The notes beneath the pieces are model-generated. The model saw only the letters and a list, made by a program, of their open reading frames with translations. It did not search any database and was not told the DNA's origin. This document shows positions 11,792 through 24,085 of a DNA stretch of 64,000 nucleotides, piece after piece. This DNA comes from Helichrysum umbraculigerum (Eukaryota > Streptophyta > Magnoliopsida > Asterales > Asteraceae): the NCBI GenBank assembly GCA_949592205.1, contig CATIUR010000001.1, forward strand, positions 18,243,501 to 18,307,500. Direction: 5' to 3'. A program made the translations under genes and the position numbers. The stretch's first letter is position 1. Each line of letters begins with the position of its first letter.

Positions 11792-13524
11792 CTAAGCATT
11801 GCATTCTGGTGGAAGAAGTTTGTATCTTGAAGTGTCTTTGCAATAACTATAAAACATATGCTTGGTTCGAGCCCAATTCAAACCAACAGTTTGTTGCATT
11901 GTTAGTTTTGCATACTCATTGCCTTCAACAGGATCAGCGCTTGAAAGTGTCGAACTTTTTGAGCACGAGCCTGTAGACGATGAATTCGTTTTGGGCATCA
12001 AACAACCCTCCATTTCAAGTTCTCCAAATGATGCGACAAATGGTGCGTATTGATAGTTAACGGGGTACTTTCCTCCGTGCGTGGCCCACTCTGAAGCGTC
12101 CCAAATCGTTGTGTATAAAGACATTGGCTTCGATGGATATATAGAAGATGAGGCTTGGTTGTGTATTACTTCTCTTACAGGAATATTGTCCACCAAAAAC
12201 CTATATAACGAATTCATCAAAAAGAGATAAATCAAGAATTGAAGGAAAAACGGAACAGGTCCAAAATAAGAACTCTCTTATATGATCTTCGATCTAAGAC
12301 TAATAAGTGGCTCAAAAAAGGTGTTACTGGCAACTGGACTTGCTACCTGAATTACGCTATAAAACTCTTAGTACGATTATGATGAAACATCTACTACGAG
12401 ATTATCTACTATATACATATAATTCAAACACATCATGACATTCCGGTTATTGTTCTCAAGGCAGGTCATGTGGGACGGTCAACATTGTCAATTATCAACG
12501 TTTTTACAAGATAACAATGAAATTAACTTACACTATGTGATGGTTGTTCCATAATATGCTATATTGATGAAACTCTTGTGTAGGATCAAACCAAAGATAA
12601 AACTTTTCTTCTCTTCCCGTTTTGACACTTCCATCCCCATAAATATTTGTTTGAAGAACCCATTCTTTCCTTTTCTCATGTCCAAGCAACTCAAAGTCAA
12701 TCTCATCATGGTTGTGTGGAAAAACATCTGAATTAGACATCTAAAACATAGCAATAACAAAGTTATTTTTAGACATTTCACTTAATTAAAATTCCATAAA
12801 TTTAATAATAAACCAATTGCAAAGATATATTACAACTCACATAGAAAGCTAGTACTACTCCTGAAGTTACCCCCATTGGTAGCTTTATTGCAGCACTAAA
12901 GAATCCATGTTGGTACCTTTCATTTGACACCAATCCAGAACCTAAAACCAAATTTCAGAAAAGGGATATTAGTTAACAGGGGAGACAAAAAAACAAAATA
13001 AATAAATAAATAAAAATTTTTAAAAATTAAAATCTTATTTTTTAGAAGGCTAAAGTTATAAAATGTCACTACTATATTTAGAAATTTATATATAATTTTC
13101 TTGAGGGTAGCTACCCTGTACCCCATTGTAGATACTCCCATTGTTACAATCATAGTGAGTATTACATATCATTCGTCTTAAAATCAAGAACATAAAGTTT
13201 ATTTCCTTAGGTTATATGTATCTCCTAACGTCTTGCTAGTTTTTATTCTAATATAATTTTCATAAGAAAATATAAGTTAGGAAAGATACCTGAAGTTTTG
13301 TCTAGACTAATATCGACATATGACCCATTGTTTTTCATATGAACGTTGGATGTTCCATATAAAGTTGACATTTTTGCTGCAACCGATGTTGGATGGAAAC
13401 GATCCGTTAACCGCTCGACACTTGGAGGCTTATAAACCAGGCCTCGAGACCAAACCGGAAGTAAGAAGGAATTGCCAAAGAAAACAAGACATGTAAGAAG
13501 AAACCTTTCTAGCAAAAATGTCAT
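11792..13524 (-). CDS. XTH: Xyloglucan endotransglucosylase/hydrolase, four exons
   Basis: A secreted GH16 cell-wall enzyme that cuts and rejoins xyloglucan chains. Coding exons: 13524-13290, 12941-12841, 12740-12532 and 12200-11792. All have GT-AG introns and sum to 954 nt (317 residues plus stop). A hydrophobic signal peptide spans about residues 1-26. The catalytic motif HDEIDFELLG is at about residues 125-134, with nucleophile E at 127 and acid/base E at 131; L replaces the more usual F. GREEKFYLWFDPT and YPSKPMSLYTTIWD follow. The C-terminal domain has paired cysteines and ends in LPPECNA, as in the family. About 317 residues and the KEWVLQTNIYGDGS stretch suggest the longer group III-like members, but the paralogue number was not assigned. 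The gene looks intact. Confidence 0.93.
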
Positions 13525-13570
13525 TTTGTGGTATTGAGAGGATACCTTGATTGTTGGAAAGGATGTTTAT

Positions 13571-13582
13571 GGTTTATATATA
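13571..13582 (-). promoter_or_regulatory. Candidate TATA box of the XTH gene
   Basis: On the minus strand TATATATAAACC lies about 50 bases before the start codon at 13524, which would leave a very short leader. Assigned from position and sequence only. Confidence 0.35.
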
Positions 13583-13766
13583 TACATGTTTTTCTAGGTT
13601 GCTTGGCTATTTGATAGGGATTGTTTTTCTTTTAAAGAACTTGGAGTCCTCATAAACTCAGTTAGGTAATATTAAATTTAATTTATGTTGAAAGAACATA
13701 TTAATTAAGATGTGATACTGATGAGACAAAGAAATAGTTTACAAAAGTATAATATGAAATAAAAAG

Positions 13767-14066
13767 GGATAAGTATTTGTAGATGTATTCAATTTTAGTA
13801 AAAAATACATACTATGTATCCAATTTATAACACCTCTATCGTATGTATCAAACTTTTAAATATCTCTATTGTATGTATTGGTCGGTATTTTTTATTATGT
13901 GTTAAGTTATATGAATGATATGTTTTAAGAATGACACGTCATCAAAAATAGTGTCCAATATATACAATAGAGATATTTGAAAGTTTGACACATACAATAA
14001 AAGTAAGTTGGATACATACTATAATTTTTTTTACTAAAGTTGAATACATTTACAAATACTTATTCC
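13767..14066. mobile_element. MITE with 10-bp target duplication
   Basis: A 300-bp element whose two halves are inverted copies along nearly their whole length. It starts GGATAAGTATTTGTAGATG and ends CATTTACAAATACTTATTCC. AAATAAAAAG flanks both sides exactly (13757-13766 and 14067-14076). A 9-11-bp duplication points to a Mutator-type origin. It is non-coding, and transcribed it would form a long hairpin. Confidence 0.85.
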
Positions 14067-14076
14067 AAATAAAAAG

Positions 14077-15107
14077 TATATACTACTCGCTTTACGATAG
14101 ATAAATATATGTTCACAAGTGATATCGGAGTGTAACATAATTTTTTTTCTTTAATTTTTTTTTTCTCGTAAAAGAGAAGTTTAAAATATGAAAAATTATA
14201 TTAAGCGTCTCTTGACTCTCTTCTATTCCAAGTCGATCAATGCTTACATTACATAGTAAAGTTATATATTATAGTTGATTGATAAATATTGTAAGGTTGA
14301 TTTATGTTATACATCGTAATTGTAGTGTTACACCCAAGGCTCGTTAAATATGTTGTATTCGCAAGATGAGGACCCGGGTCACGATCTTAAACCCTGCCTA
14401 AGACCACTTTCAACCGTGACTGAATCTGGTTGGTCAGTTTGTGTCAACTCAACGCCACATCAAAACTTCCTCAAACTAACTAGTAACTGACTACACCATG
14501 CCAACGATGATATACATCCACTTCAATTGATGGGCCCTCCATTTACCAATATACCTTTATTTTTTATATGTTAAACAAAAAAAAAACAAATATATAATTA
14601 ATGTTGTTGACGCCACCACTTCGTCACTTTCCTCGTCGAAAAACTGTTGCATCTAACTGTCGGATTTTCTTAAGTGATAAGTGGCGAGCCCATCGGGGCT
14701 CGGGAGTGATCTTATATTCCACAAACGCAATTTACACGATATTTTCCCGTAAGCTTAAAATAATTTCATGTAATTTTTGCAACTTTGATACACATGAAAT
14801 TTGTGAAAGAATGATAATGACAATTATTTATTGAAATAAATAAAAAGAGGATAATTATGAATTGCTTAACTGCTATTTGGGTGTTTACAGCTGTTTAATT
14901 AAACAAAAAGGTTGCATTCATGGTTTTGTGGCATACATGACAATATGACATAATATAACGCGTCCATTTTTTGCCTTACTCAACTTGCCTTCATTAATTT
15001 TGTGATAGCTAATGCCTAATAGTGAGAGGGTAGCTACGTAAAAGGCAAAATAGATAAGCAGCTGGACACCATTTTAGACCAAAATAGTTGCCTAACCTTA
15101 TTCGTGA
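14077..15107. other. Gene-free stretch
   Basis: AT-rich intergenic DNA with only short frames. No repeat family, RNA gene or exon was recognised. Confidence 0.6.
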
Positions 15108-15371
15108 GGCTAAGTATTTGTAAATATGATATTCGTAGTGTGATAGTGTCTACTTAAATAACACAGACGTACATTGTATATATGAAACTTGTTATTTATT
15201 GTCATCGTATGTATTTTGGTGACGTATTATCTATATAAGGTGTCACTTGGCATCTTTACAAGTTGGCACGTCATCAAAATACATACACCGATAATAAATA
15301 ACAAGTTTTATACATACAATATACGTCTGAGTAGTTAATTACATGCTATGAATACATTCACAAGTACTTAA
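15108..15371. mobile_element. Inverted-repeat MITE, relative of the previous one
   Basis: Its ends, TAAGTATTTGTAAAT and TGAATACATTCACAAGTACTTA, match those of the 13767-14066 element. The halves pair through AACTTGTTATTTATT and AATAAATAACAAGTT and through GTATGTATTTTGGTGACGT and its complement. No target duplication remains, so it is probably older. The end points are approximate. Confidence 0.7.
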
Positions 15372-17298
15372 CTCAAATTATTTGTGGGTTGCTCATAAAC
15401 TTAAGTTACACTTAACATATTATTTTTATATGGCGTTAATATCATATATACTGGTTAACAAACTAGAGGATGCATCAATTACACGAATCTTACGTGCGCA
15501 AAATGAGGGACTAATTTAGCGAAGGGTTAAATTGTAAAAATAGTACTGTAATTCTTATTCTCGTGTGTTTATCACTTCATAAGGAAGACAGTAAAGTTTG
15601 ACTCTTATAATGTACTTTAGCTCCAACTTCTATTTTGATTTTGACATGTTGATGAGCTAATGAGTTCAATTTCATTTTGTTTTTCTCAATAAATGTATTT
15701 GGCATGCAAAACCATCGTCATGACATGATCTTAATAAGCTACGATTATACAACACAATTCCGGGTGGTATAGTAGGATATGTTCGACCATCGGGGTAAAT
15801 AACGGTTTACTGACAAATTCATATTTTGAGGTGATCCATAGCATCGGTATCTCAGCTTTTGTGAAAATTTTAACACAACAAAAAACATAATTTTTTATAC
15901 ATAAGTAATTCTATCGTATAACGAATGAGATGCTAAATGATTGATGTCTTCAACGACCTTAGGAATATTAATTTTTATATACTCTTTAGAGTTGCTTGAT
16001 GGTTTAACACTATACTTAATTGTTCGAGATTTATCTGTGTGTTTGTGTTAACTGAATTTATTACGCATTAAAAATAAAATTAAAGATCAAAAGTTCAAAA
16101 CCTACGGTTATGATGCACACTTTTATTGGCCTCAAAGTGGGCTGGACCGTGCAAACCCAACACTTCAAAACTAATTTTTAGTTTATATGGACTACTCCAC
16201 CCAAGACCCAAAGCTACATTTGTTCGATACAATTAAGCTCAATCAAACCCAAAATGTTTGCTGATGGGAGTGACATGCTTACAATGTCATGTGTATGTAA
16301 TATAGATTTCATAACAAATTCGTTTAGATCTCTAAGCAATTTTGTACACAAACATGTGTGATGTCATAACAACACCACATTAATATTAACAATATCATAT
16401 GCATGTCACTATATAAACTAATATATATTCGTTCAATAACAATAACGTGTATGAAAAGTTGATGAGATGAAATTATACCAAGGATTCAATGTGAGTTAAT
16501 TGTCGTTAAAAGAAAACAAATTAACAACCCAAAATATATAACAATAAATTATAAAATGGAAATTGCAACAAACACAACAACGAACTTGAAGCTGCGTTAT
16601 TGAGAGGAAGTCACGTGATAACACAAATCTATTATTGAAACCCGTCAAACACTTTGAACGTACAAGTGTCTCCACATCAAACGTGGTATATCGAGAAGAT
16701 TTGAATGATGAATAAGGTACAAATGACTCTTTATTATTAAAAGTCTAACGCAATATGTAATGAAATCAATTTACTTACCTTTCATGTTGTAACAACCTAC
16801 GGAGATATTTCGTATATGACTTTAATCAATCTAGATTTTAAGATGTGTCGTATTTTGGTACAATTTGTTTGTATATTATGTTGTTATCCATACAGTTAAC
16901 TATCTCTTATTATTGCATATGAGTTTTATCATCGACAATGTGAAACAAATTTCGTCATGTGTGTATATATATTTTGCTATGTTATATGTAATTTCAATTT
17001 TAGCTACCTTTATATGAAATCTTTTATATTAAATCTTAACCGTCCTTTCCACGACAGATAAACACCATCTACGTAATGTACTTATATATATTGACATACT
17101 ACGTGTTTTTAGTTGTCTTTTGATTTTGTATGTTTCAAGTGTTGTTCACAGTATTAAGTCATACTTATTAATATTTGTCTGATCAAAGATATATAATTCG
17201 AATCAAGTTTGCAACTGTTAATCACTTCCTTTTTACCGATTTCAAGTACTATCTCCTCGCATCATGCGGACAACATACTAATAGTAAGCTATTTTATC
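15372..17298. other. Gene-free stretch
   Basis: About 1.9 kb of AT-rich DNA with no reading frame above 60 codons and no recognised repeat structure. Confidence 0.55.
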
Positions 17299-18144
17299 TG
17301 TCACACCCCGTCTAAAGCAGAAACAACGAGGTACGACGAACAACTAGATCACAACACATTGTAACAATAGAAATTTACTAAATGAAAACAAACCACGCGT
17401 TGTGACGTCGCCCGACACAAATGGTGACTTATGCCGTGGACAAACACATCCACGATGGACATAGTCATACAATAAATATGTGTTTAAATTATTCGAGATA
17501 TGTCAAGGCAAAACACTCCGTTCCAAAAATAGTAACATAATGCAAATAGTTCGAAGAATTCAAGCAAGTCAAAACTCAATGCAACCTAACGGTCCCGCTA
17601 AGTCCTTCTAGTCTCGACTCCTGATGTGATAGTACTACCTAAAAGAAATGCTCGAAAAGGGTCAACACAAAGGTTGGTGAATTTCACAGGTTTAGTATGA
17701 CACACATAAAATAGATGATGTGTATTGTGATTATAGCAGGACAAATGAAATGAAAAAGTGCACATAAGTGAAATCGATGTATTCAAGTGTCTCATAGCAT
17801 TCAAGTGTTTCATAGCGATGTCGGATCATATTCACCCAAGGATGACTAATCAACACATGAGTGAGGCCACAGCCCAATAGTACTATTAATATTTCACCAT
17901 AGAATTCGAGTGTGTGATGTCTTACCTTAGCGGTGGAATTTAACTTACATGTGCAAGACGATAGCATGTAGCATAGCATAGTCCAATATCAATATAGAAT
18001 CCACATAGTTTGTCACATTATTTCAAAGTGTCACACAAATCATTCATTATGTCCAAAAGAGAACAAATAAGTTTACAACATAAAATCAGTTGAAATACGT
18101 TGAGCATTCTTTTTCCCAAGGAAAAGTAAAAGAAAATGGGGTCA

Positions 18145-18485
18145 CGAAACTCACCTCAATGATCAAGTATAACGCTTTCCTAAAAAAGCAGGGGCGGAGC
18201 TAGAATGGGGGCAGCGGGGGCAGTTGCCCCCACAAAATTTTGAAATTATGTAAAAAAAATTTTTTTTTAAGGCATTCATGATAATTTTAAAATTTTGCCC
18301 CCTCAAAACCTTAATAAAAATCAAAATAATTTTATTTTTGCCCTCTCTATGTAAAATTCCTAGCTTTGCCCCTGCAAAAAAGTGTCTCAAGTAATCTACA
18401 AGTATACACGTATATAGGTTACAATATGAACAAGGCTAATGGTCTTTCCATTGTATCCTATTCTTGATGAATCATTCATGATTAG
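18145..18485. repeat. 341-bp direct repeat, left copy
   Basis: Nearly identical to 20710-21051; a few substitutions and small length changes in homopolymers were seen. It ends exactly where the Athila-like LTR starts (18486). It contains a hAT MITE at 18189-18374. Confidence 0.9.
18189..18374. mobile_element. hAT-type MITE, left copy
   Basis: Terminal inverted repeats CAGGGGCGGAGCTAG and CTAGCTTTGCCCCTG. The flanks TAAAAAAG and CAAAAAAG form an 8-bp target duplication with one mismatch. It is non-coding. The second copy (20754-20940) sits at the same place in the repeated segment, so it was duplicated with its flanks rather than inserted twice. Confidence 0.8.
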
Positions 18486-20709
18486 TGATGTGCAAATACC
18501 GAGTTATAAAATGTATAAGAAAATATCCAAGTATTGGCTATTACACACACAGGCAAGTATATCTAATCGAGTAGTAGCATAGCAAAGATAAGTTCCAGGT
18601 TATCGTCCATGGAACAGTTTATGAGTATTGTGAAATTGTTATCAACTAATAGTTAACCTTTATTGAAAGCATGTAAAATTTGGGGATAGTACCTTTTAAC
18701 GACAGGCAGTCGAATGGTTGCATTGAAAGTAAAGACAGAAATAAATAAAGCAAGTAAAGATAGATTCATTACAGATTAAACAAATGTATTTACCTAGACC
18801 TTTTACCTCTAGTGTTGGATGATTTAATTAAGAACAATATTGTTACTTAACGTAAGTGAATTAACTAGTTGGATTGCTTGTCCTCACAACGCAATCACTT
18901 AATCAAGATTACATAGTGCAAGTCTCCTTGTCACCTTAGACCTCATTGATTATAACAAGTTAGTTCAACAAACTAGATTAATTATTAACGTACGTGGTAT
19001 AACTAATCGATTCCCTTGCTCTCGCAAGCCAAATATGAAACTAAGATTACATGATGCAACTCTCGTTGTCATTTAAGACCTCTTAATTATGATATATGAA
19101 CCCAACTAATATGAAGTATTAATCTTGTGACTTTACTCTCGTAATAATCAACAATCATGCAAGATCTCTCTTAGTATGATCCACCCACATCACAGTTTAA
19201 TTACTTTGATCCAATTCTTTGCTTATCTCTAATACAAATCACTAACTGTCACTTTAGTAAATGCAATGCTAAATCCACAAGTTCTCACTTAGTGAAACAA
19301 ACATAACATTAATTGAATCAAATATAAATAAACCACAATACGAATCGTTCAGTGATTAAACAAACATATTATCATACGAATCAAAATCAATCTTATAATT
19401 ATATCCAACAATCTAAAGTTATTAATCAAGATAAACAACAAGTCTTCAAACAATAAAATAAATAAATCTATAAAGATAGTATGATCTCAATGGTATGAAC
19501 AATGTTTATTTAGATTTACTCGCCCTAGACTTGGATGTATAGATTAAGTACAAGACACGATCGATAATGTGCAATTAACAAAACAATCACTTTGTTGTCA
19601 CAAAACCAATTGAATGATTAACCTTTCTTAGTGCAAGTGTCCTTGACACCAATAGTTATTAACCACCTATTGTTAATTCTAGTAACTTCATGATTTGATA
19701 GCTAACGTTACCGTCGTAAGTGTTACAACCACACAAGGTGTCCCTAAATGTGATACACGAACAATCAAGATTTCCAATTTCAATTCAAAACCTTTTATTT
19801 GGTAAAATACAAAGATACAATCATCAATTTCTCAATAGATTGTAAACAAGTACAAGATAAACACAAGTTTTCACTTAATGCAACAAATACTTATCAATTG
19901 AATCAAAATCAAAACCTAGATCACTCATGGTTCTTTAATCAAACATAAAATTAACACATCAATTAATCCAATCATGTACAATACATCCACAATACTAGGG
20001 TTCACAAAACTAAATAAACATAAGAATCCAACCCTTGAAAGGCACAAACATCAAACAATCAAAACTCAAGATAAAAATCCATAACAATGGTTATGTAATC
20101 AAACCGAAAAGAGTAATGAAACCGGATGATTATGGCATGATCCTTTGTTCCGGAATGATGGAGATCATGTTGGAGGACTTAGGATGTCTCCAAAAGCCTC
20201 TGGAAATCACCTCAAGCCGTCACCATATGAGATCACCCTAATTTTGGGGTTTAATTTCGTATTTATACCCATTCAGGCCGGCAGCCGCCATGGCCATGGC
20301 ATGTCTGAGGACATGGCCATGGCCTCTCTCAGGAAGTTATTATTAATCAGGTACCAACACCATGGCCGTGGCCCATTTGAGGACATAGCCGTGGCCTTAA
20401 TCAGGAAGCAAAGAACATCACGAACCCAACAACATGGCCATGTCCTCTACCAAGACATGACCATGGCCAACATCAGAAGGCAAGGAATGACTAAGTAACA
20501 CCACCATGGGCATGACCAAATATGACATGGGAATGGCCTTCTACTTTTGCTCGGTGACACGTATTCTTCCATATTTTCACCATTTCTTCAATATGAACAC
20601 CTGCAATCAATTTCCAACTAAATAAGTACCTTAAGTTCATGAAACTAATTCAAATAATACATAATTAGGACCGATATCGCATCTAAAAACATGTATAAAT
20701 TAAGCGACA
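18486..20709 (-). mobile_element. Lone Athila-like LTR
   Basis: A 2.2-kb sequence that on the minus strand starts TGTCGC and ends GCACATCA. Its plus-strand start (TGATGTGC, then ACACAGGCAAG about 65 bases in) resembles the LTR of element B (TGATGTCG, then ACACAGGCAAG). A TATA-like GGGTATAAATA lies on the minus strand near 20260-20270, next to the CCATGGCCATGG palindrome block. No second LTR, primer-binding site or coding region is present. The usual 5-bp target duplication is absent; instead 341/342-bp direct repeats abut both ends. Confidence 0.65.
20275..20560. repeat. CATGGCCATGG palindrome block in the lone LTR
   Basis: About eight degenerate copies of ACATGGCCATGGCC-like words (for example CCATGGCCATGG near 20288, CATGGCCGTGG, CATGACCATGG), spaced 10-40 bases apart. 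Each is close to self-complementary. Frames across it (about 117 codons) are repeat artefacts. Confidence 0.75.
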
Positions 20710-21051
20710 CGAAACTCACCTCAATGATCAAGTATAACGCTTTCCTAAAAAAGCAGGGGCGGAGCTAGAATGGGGGCAGCGGGGGCAGTTGCCCCCACAA
20801 AAATTTTGAAATTATGTAAAAAAAAAATTTTTTTAAGGCATTCATGATAATTTTAAAATTTTGCCCCCTCAAAACCTTAATAAAAATCAAAATAATTTTA
20901 TTTTTGCCCTCTCTATGTAAAATTCCTAGCTTTGCCCCTGCAAAAAAGTGCCTCAAGTAATCTACAAGTATACACGTATATAGGTTACAATATGAACAAG
21001 GCTAATGGCCTTTCCATTGTATCCTATTCTTGATGAATCATTCATGATTAG
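20710..21051. repeat. 342-bp direct repeat, right copy
   Basis: Right partner of 18145-18485. It begins directly after the last base of the lone LTR and ends in GATTAG, the same base at which the left copy meets the LTR. Confidence 0.9.
20754..20940. mobile_element. hAT-type MITE, right copy
   Basis: Same 15-bp inverted ends and flanks as the copy at 18189-18374. It differs by a few bases, mostly in A/T runs. Confidence 0.8.
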
Positions 21052-21162
21052 CTTCTATATTGTCTTACTAAAGTTTTCTAATCGAGTGTATATTTATATT
21101 GATGATTTGTCCAAGATGTTAGATGATTAACTTTACTAAAATTTTATGTCACTTAGAGTATT

Positions 21163-21163
<1 letters not shown>

Positions 21164-21231
<68 letters not shown>
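21164..21231. repeat. TA microsatellite
   Basis: An uninterrupted AT/TA run of about 68 bases. Confidence 0.95.
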
Positions 21232-21233
<2 letters not shown>

Positions 21234-21375
21234 CGTATCATTTGATCCTCTAATTTTTATTACATAATATTTAGGATGTCAAGATTTTCTGAAAATTTTT
21301 ATAGAATTTATTTTAATAAGTTACTATTTTTAATGATTCTGTAAAATAATTTACTCATAATAAGTTACTGCTTTT

Positions 21376-22074
21376 TGTAACAACCCCAAAATTAGGGCCA
21401 ATTTAAAATTTCCCTAATTACGTGTTTACTACTTGTATTTAATATGAAATAGGATTAAATACGTTACTTACTTAATATATATATGGATAGAATATATATA
21501 TATACGCGGATACGATTCGTTCAAATCGTATAAAACAACAATTGTACAAACATACGGACGTTGGTAAAACAATTATTAAATAATGTGAAATTATTTAATT
21601 ACTTCAACTACTACTTTATATTATGTTCATAATATAACGAAAACGTACGTTTAAATTAAAACGTCACCGAACTCTCCGAAAACTCGAACAACCGACAAAA
21701 CAAAACAAAGTTATGTTTTATAACTTGAAAACTAGTATTTTGATAAAATACTTCAACTTAATTATTGAGTAATGCTTCTCAGGTACACAGCATCAGTAGG
21801 GATGCCCAGCAGGATGAGCTTACTTAGCTCGAGTCGCATGCATATACAAGCTTGGAGATTTTATTACATTACTTTTGTACTAGTTGTTATGTATTAGAAT
21901 CTCTAGGAATTTACACGAAACTCGAGCTTGTATTTTGAATTACTTATTTATTAATGTAATAACTTTTTGAACGTCTCATTTAGAGTCGTTCACTGTATCC
22001 TTTGTGCTTGTGATTATTGATTAGTAACACCCAAAAACTCGCTTCCGCAAACCATCAAATTTGGGGGTGTTACA
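21376..22074 (+). repeat. 5' LTR of element A
   Basis: 699 bp, TGTAAC..GTTACA. Its first ~150 and last ~330 bases match the ends of element C's 3-kb LTR, but the 2-kb middle of that LTR is replaced here by an unrelated ~200 bp. Confidence 0.92.
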
Positions 22075-22077
22075 GAT

Positions 22078-22089
22078 TGGTATCAGAGC
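22078..22089 (+). promoter_or_regulatory. Primer-binding site of element A
   Basis: TGGTATCAGAGC, complementary to the 3' end of initiator tRNA-Met, three bases after the 5' LTR. Confidence 0.92.
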
Positions 22090-22348
22090 CTAAGGTTATA
22101 GTGAACTAGGTTGCATTTAGTGGGCCTAGACTATGACCGTTAGGCAGTATTCCTCATTAGGTATAACTGGTTCAGGAATTACAGCATACAAGTTTAATTT
22201 AACATAGCCTGATCAACTATGTACAATTAAATGAAGATGATGTGAGTTCTAAAAGGGGTTATGTTGAACAGGAATACAATAGCTGACTCTGACCTCGAGA
22301 GAACCGGGACTTTTACTTGATTGTGCTAGACACTTACTAGGCGGTTAT

Positions 22349-22350
<2 letters not shown>

Positions 22351-22415
<65 letters not shown>
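22351..22415. repeat. TA microsatellite in the leader of element A
   Basis: AT/TA run of about 65 bases between the primer-binding site and gag. Element C lacks it at the equivalent place (around 49560). Confidence 0.95.
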
Positions 22416-22418
<3 letters not shown>

Positions 22419-22969
22419 GGCCTCTTTCCCCGATACGATACTCTCCCTCGACTGCTGCGAAATTAATATTTTTCAACTTACATCAAACGAACAACAACTC
22501 GATTCTCGTCATTCTGTCCTTATTCAACTTTTATGAATTCACGAATACCGACATACTTCCGAAGGCCTCGATTTCACACTACTCTCTAGGCTATTATATA
22601 CTGAAGGTATAGGAATAGGCCTTGTCCGATGATACTTTGTTTACCACCCACCCCGTTATAACTGACAACCATAGCTACTCCAACATCTTTCGATATGAAG
22701 ATCGGGACTTTGTTTTATTCGCTAACCCTACCTAATTCGACGTTTATAACATTCTACAACGTACCCCACTATACCGTTAGGTGTATCCTAAGAAAATCAT
22801 TTTCAACTCAAGTCTCCATCAGACTTCGAAATTTTCAAACCGACTTTCACCATCAAAATTTTATAACAAATCTCAAACTTTGGCGTAGTTTCTCTGAACT
22901 CACTAAATCATCACCATCATAATTCTTGTTCAAACCCTCACATGTTCTTTATTTGTTGTTTCAAGGAAC

Positions 22970-24085
22970 ATGCCTCCTCGACGACAAGTCACGCTTAGTG
23001 AAGCCGAACTCGCGGGTCTGATTGCCCGTAGTGTAGCCCAAGCTCTAGCTGTCCGAGCCACCACTCCTGGTAGCGAAGACACGACTAACAATACACCACC
23101 ACCCAAAACCTGCACCTACAAGGACTTCCAGAACTGCAAACCCTTGAGCTTTCAAGGTACTGAAGGAGCGATCGGTCTGATACGTTGGACCGAGAAAATC
23201 GAATCAGTGTTTCTCATCTGCAACTGCACGGAAGAGGATAAAGTCAAGTTCGTCGCCAGCACTTTTTCTGACACCGCCCTTACCTGGTGGAACACTTACG
23301 CTCTGACTGTGAGTGTTGCCAATGCTTACAAACTACAGTGGGATGAACTAAAGAATATGCTGAGGGGCGAGTACTGCCCAAGAGATGAACTGAAGCAATT
23401 GGAAGTGGAATTTTGGAATCACAAGATGCAAGGTGATGACATCACCGGTTACGCAAACCGCTTTCACCAACTGGCACTTCTCTGCCCAACTATGGTTGAT
23501 CCTGAATACAAAAGGATCGAAAAATACATTGATGGACTCCCCGAGCGACTTCAAGACCTAGTGACTTCATCTAAACCGGGAACTATTCAGAGCGCCATTC
23601 GCATGGCTCATGAGTTAACGGCCAACTCTGTCCGCCGTGGCTCGACTTCAACCCCACCTGCGAATAACAAACGTAAATGGGAAGCCAATCCCCACTCATC
23701 CAACCCTACCCACAATAAAAAGCCTGCATCCGTTAATACCGATGACTCGAAGGCATACAAGGGGAGCAAGCCTTACTGCTCCAAGTGTAGTCGTCATCAT
23801 GACGGTTCCTGTCCCTGCTCCAAATGCAAGAAATTTGGACATCTGGCCAAAGACTGCCAAACCAACACTACCAGTACCAACACTGCTGCACCCAAGACCT
23901 GCTATGAGTGCAACGGTACCGGGCACTTCAGGAAGGATTGCCCGAAGCTGAAACCTAGAACCAACTTCGCGAAAGGAAGAGCTTATGTGATTAACGCTAG
24001 GGAAGAAGACCCGAATCCGAGACTTTGCGATTTGCTCAACCCGGGTACGCTCATTCTTTGGTTACCCGAATCTGTTTTCTCATAA
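22970..24085 (+). CDS. gag: Gag protein of element A (truncated polyprotein)
   Basis: 371 residues starting MPPRRQVTLSEAELAG. The Gag core contains TALTWWNTY near residue 103 and RGEYCPRDELKQLE near 128. The C-terminus has zinc knuckles: CSKCSRHHDGSC near 270, CSKCKKFGHLAKDC near 283 and CYECNGTGHFRKDC near 310. This is the capsid and nucleocapsid part of a Tekay/Del-type Ty3/gypsy polyprotein and would form particles in the cytoplasm. The frame stops soon after DLLNPG, where full-length relatives run on into protease. Element C's Gag stops at the same point. The frame is intact, so a product is possible. Confidence 0.93.
   Translation: MPPRRQVTLSEAELAGLIARSVAQALAVRATTPGSEDTTNNTPPPKTCTYKDFQNCKPLSFQGTEGAIGLIRWTEKIESVFLICNCTEEDKVKFVASTFSDTALTWWNTYALTVSVANAYKLQWDELKNMLRGEYCPRDELKQLEVEFWNHKMQGDDITGYANRFHQLALLCPTMVDPEYKRIEKYIDGLPERLQDLVTSSKPGTIQSAIRMAHELTANSVRRGSTSTPPANNKRKWEANPHSSNPTHNKKPASVNTDDSKAYKGSKPYCSKCSRHHDGSCPCSKCKKFGHLAKDCQTNTTSTNTAAPKTCYECNGTGHFRKDCPKLKPRTNFAKGRAYVINAREEDPNPRLCDLLNPGTLILWLPESVFS

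Noticed and set aside
20145..20498. 117-codon frame with repeated histidine, glycine and methionine
   Set aside because: Produced by the CATGGCCATGG palindrome block of the lone LTR.
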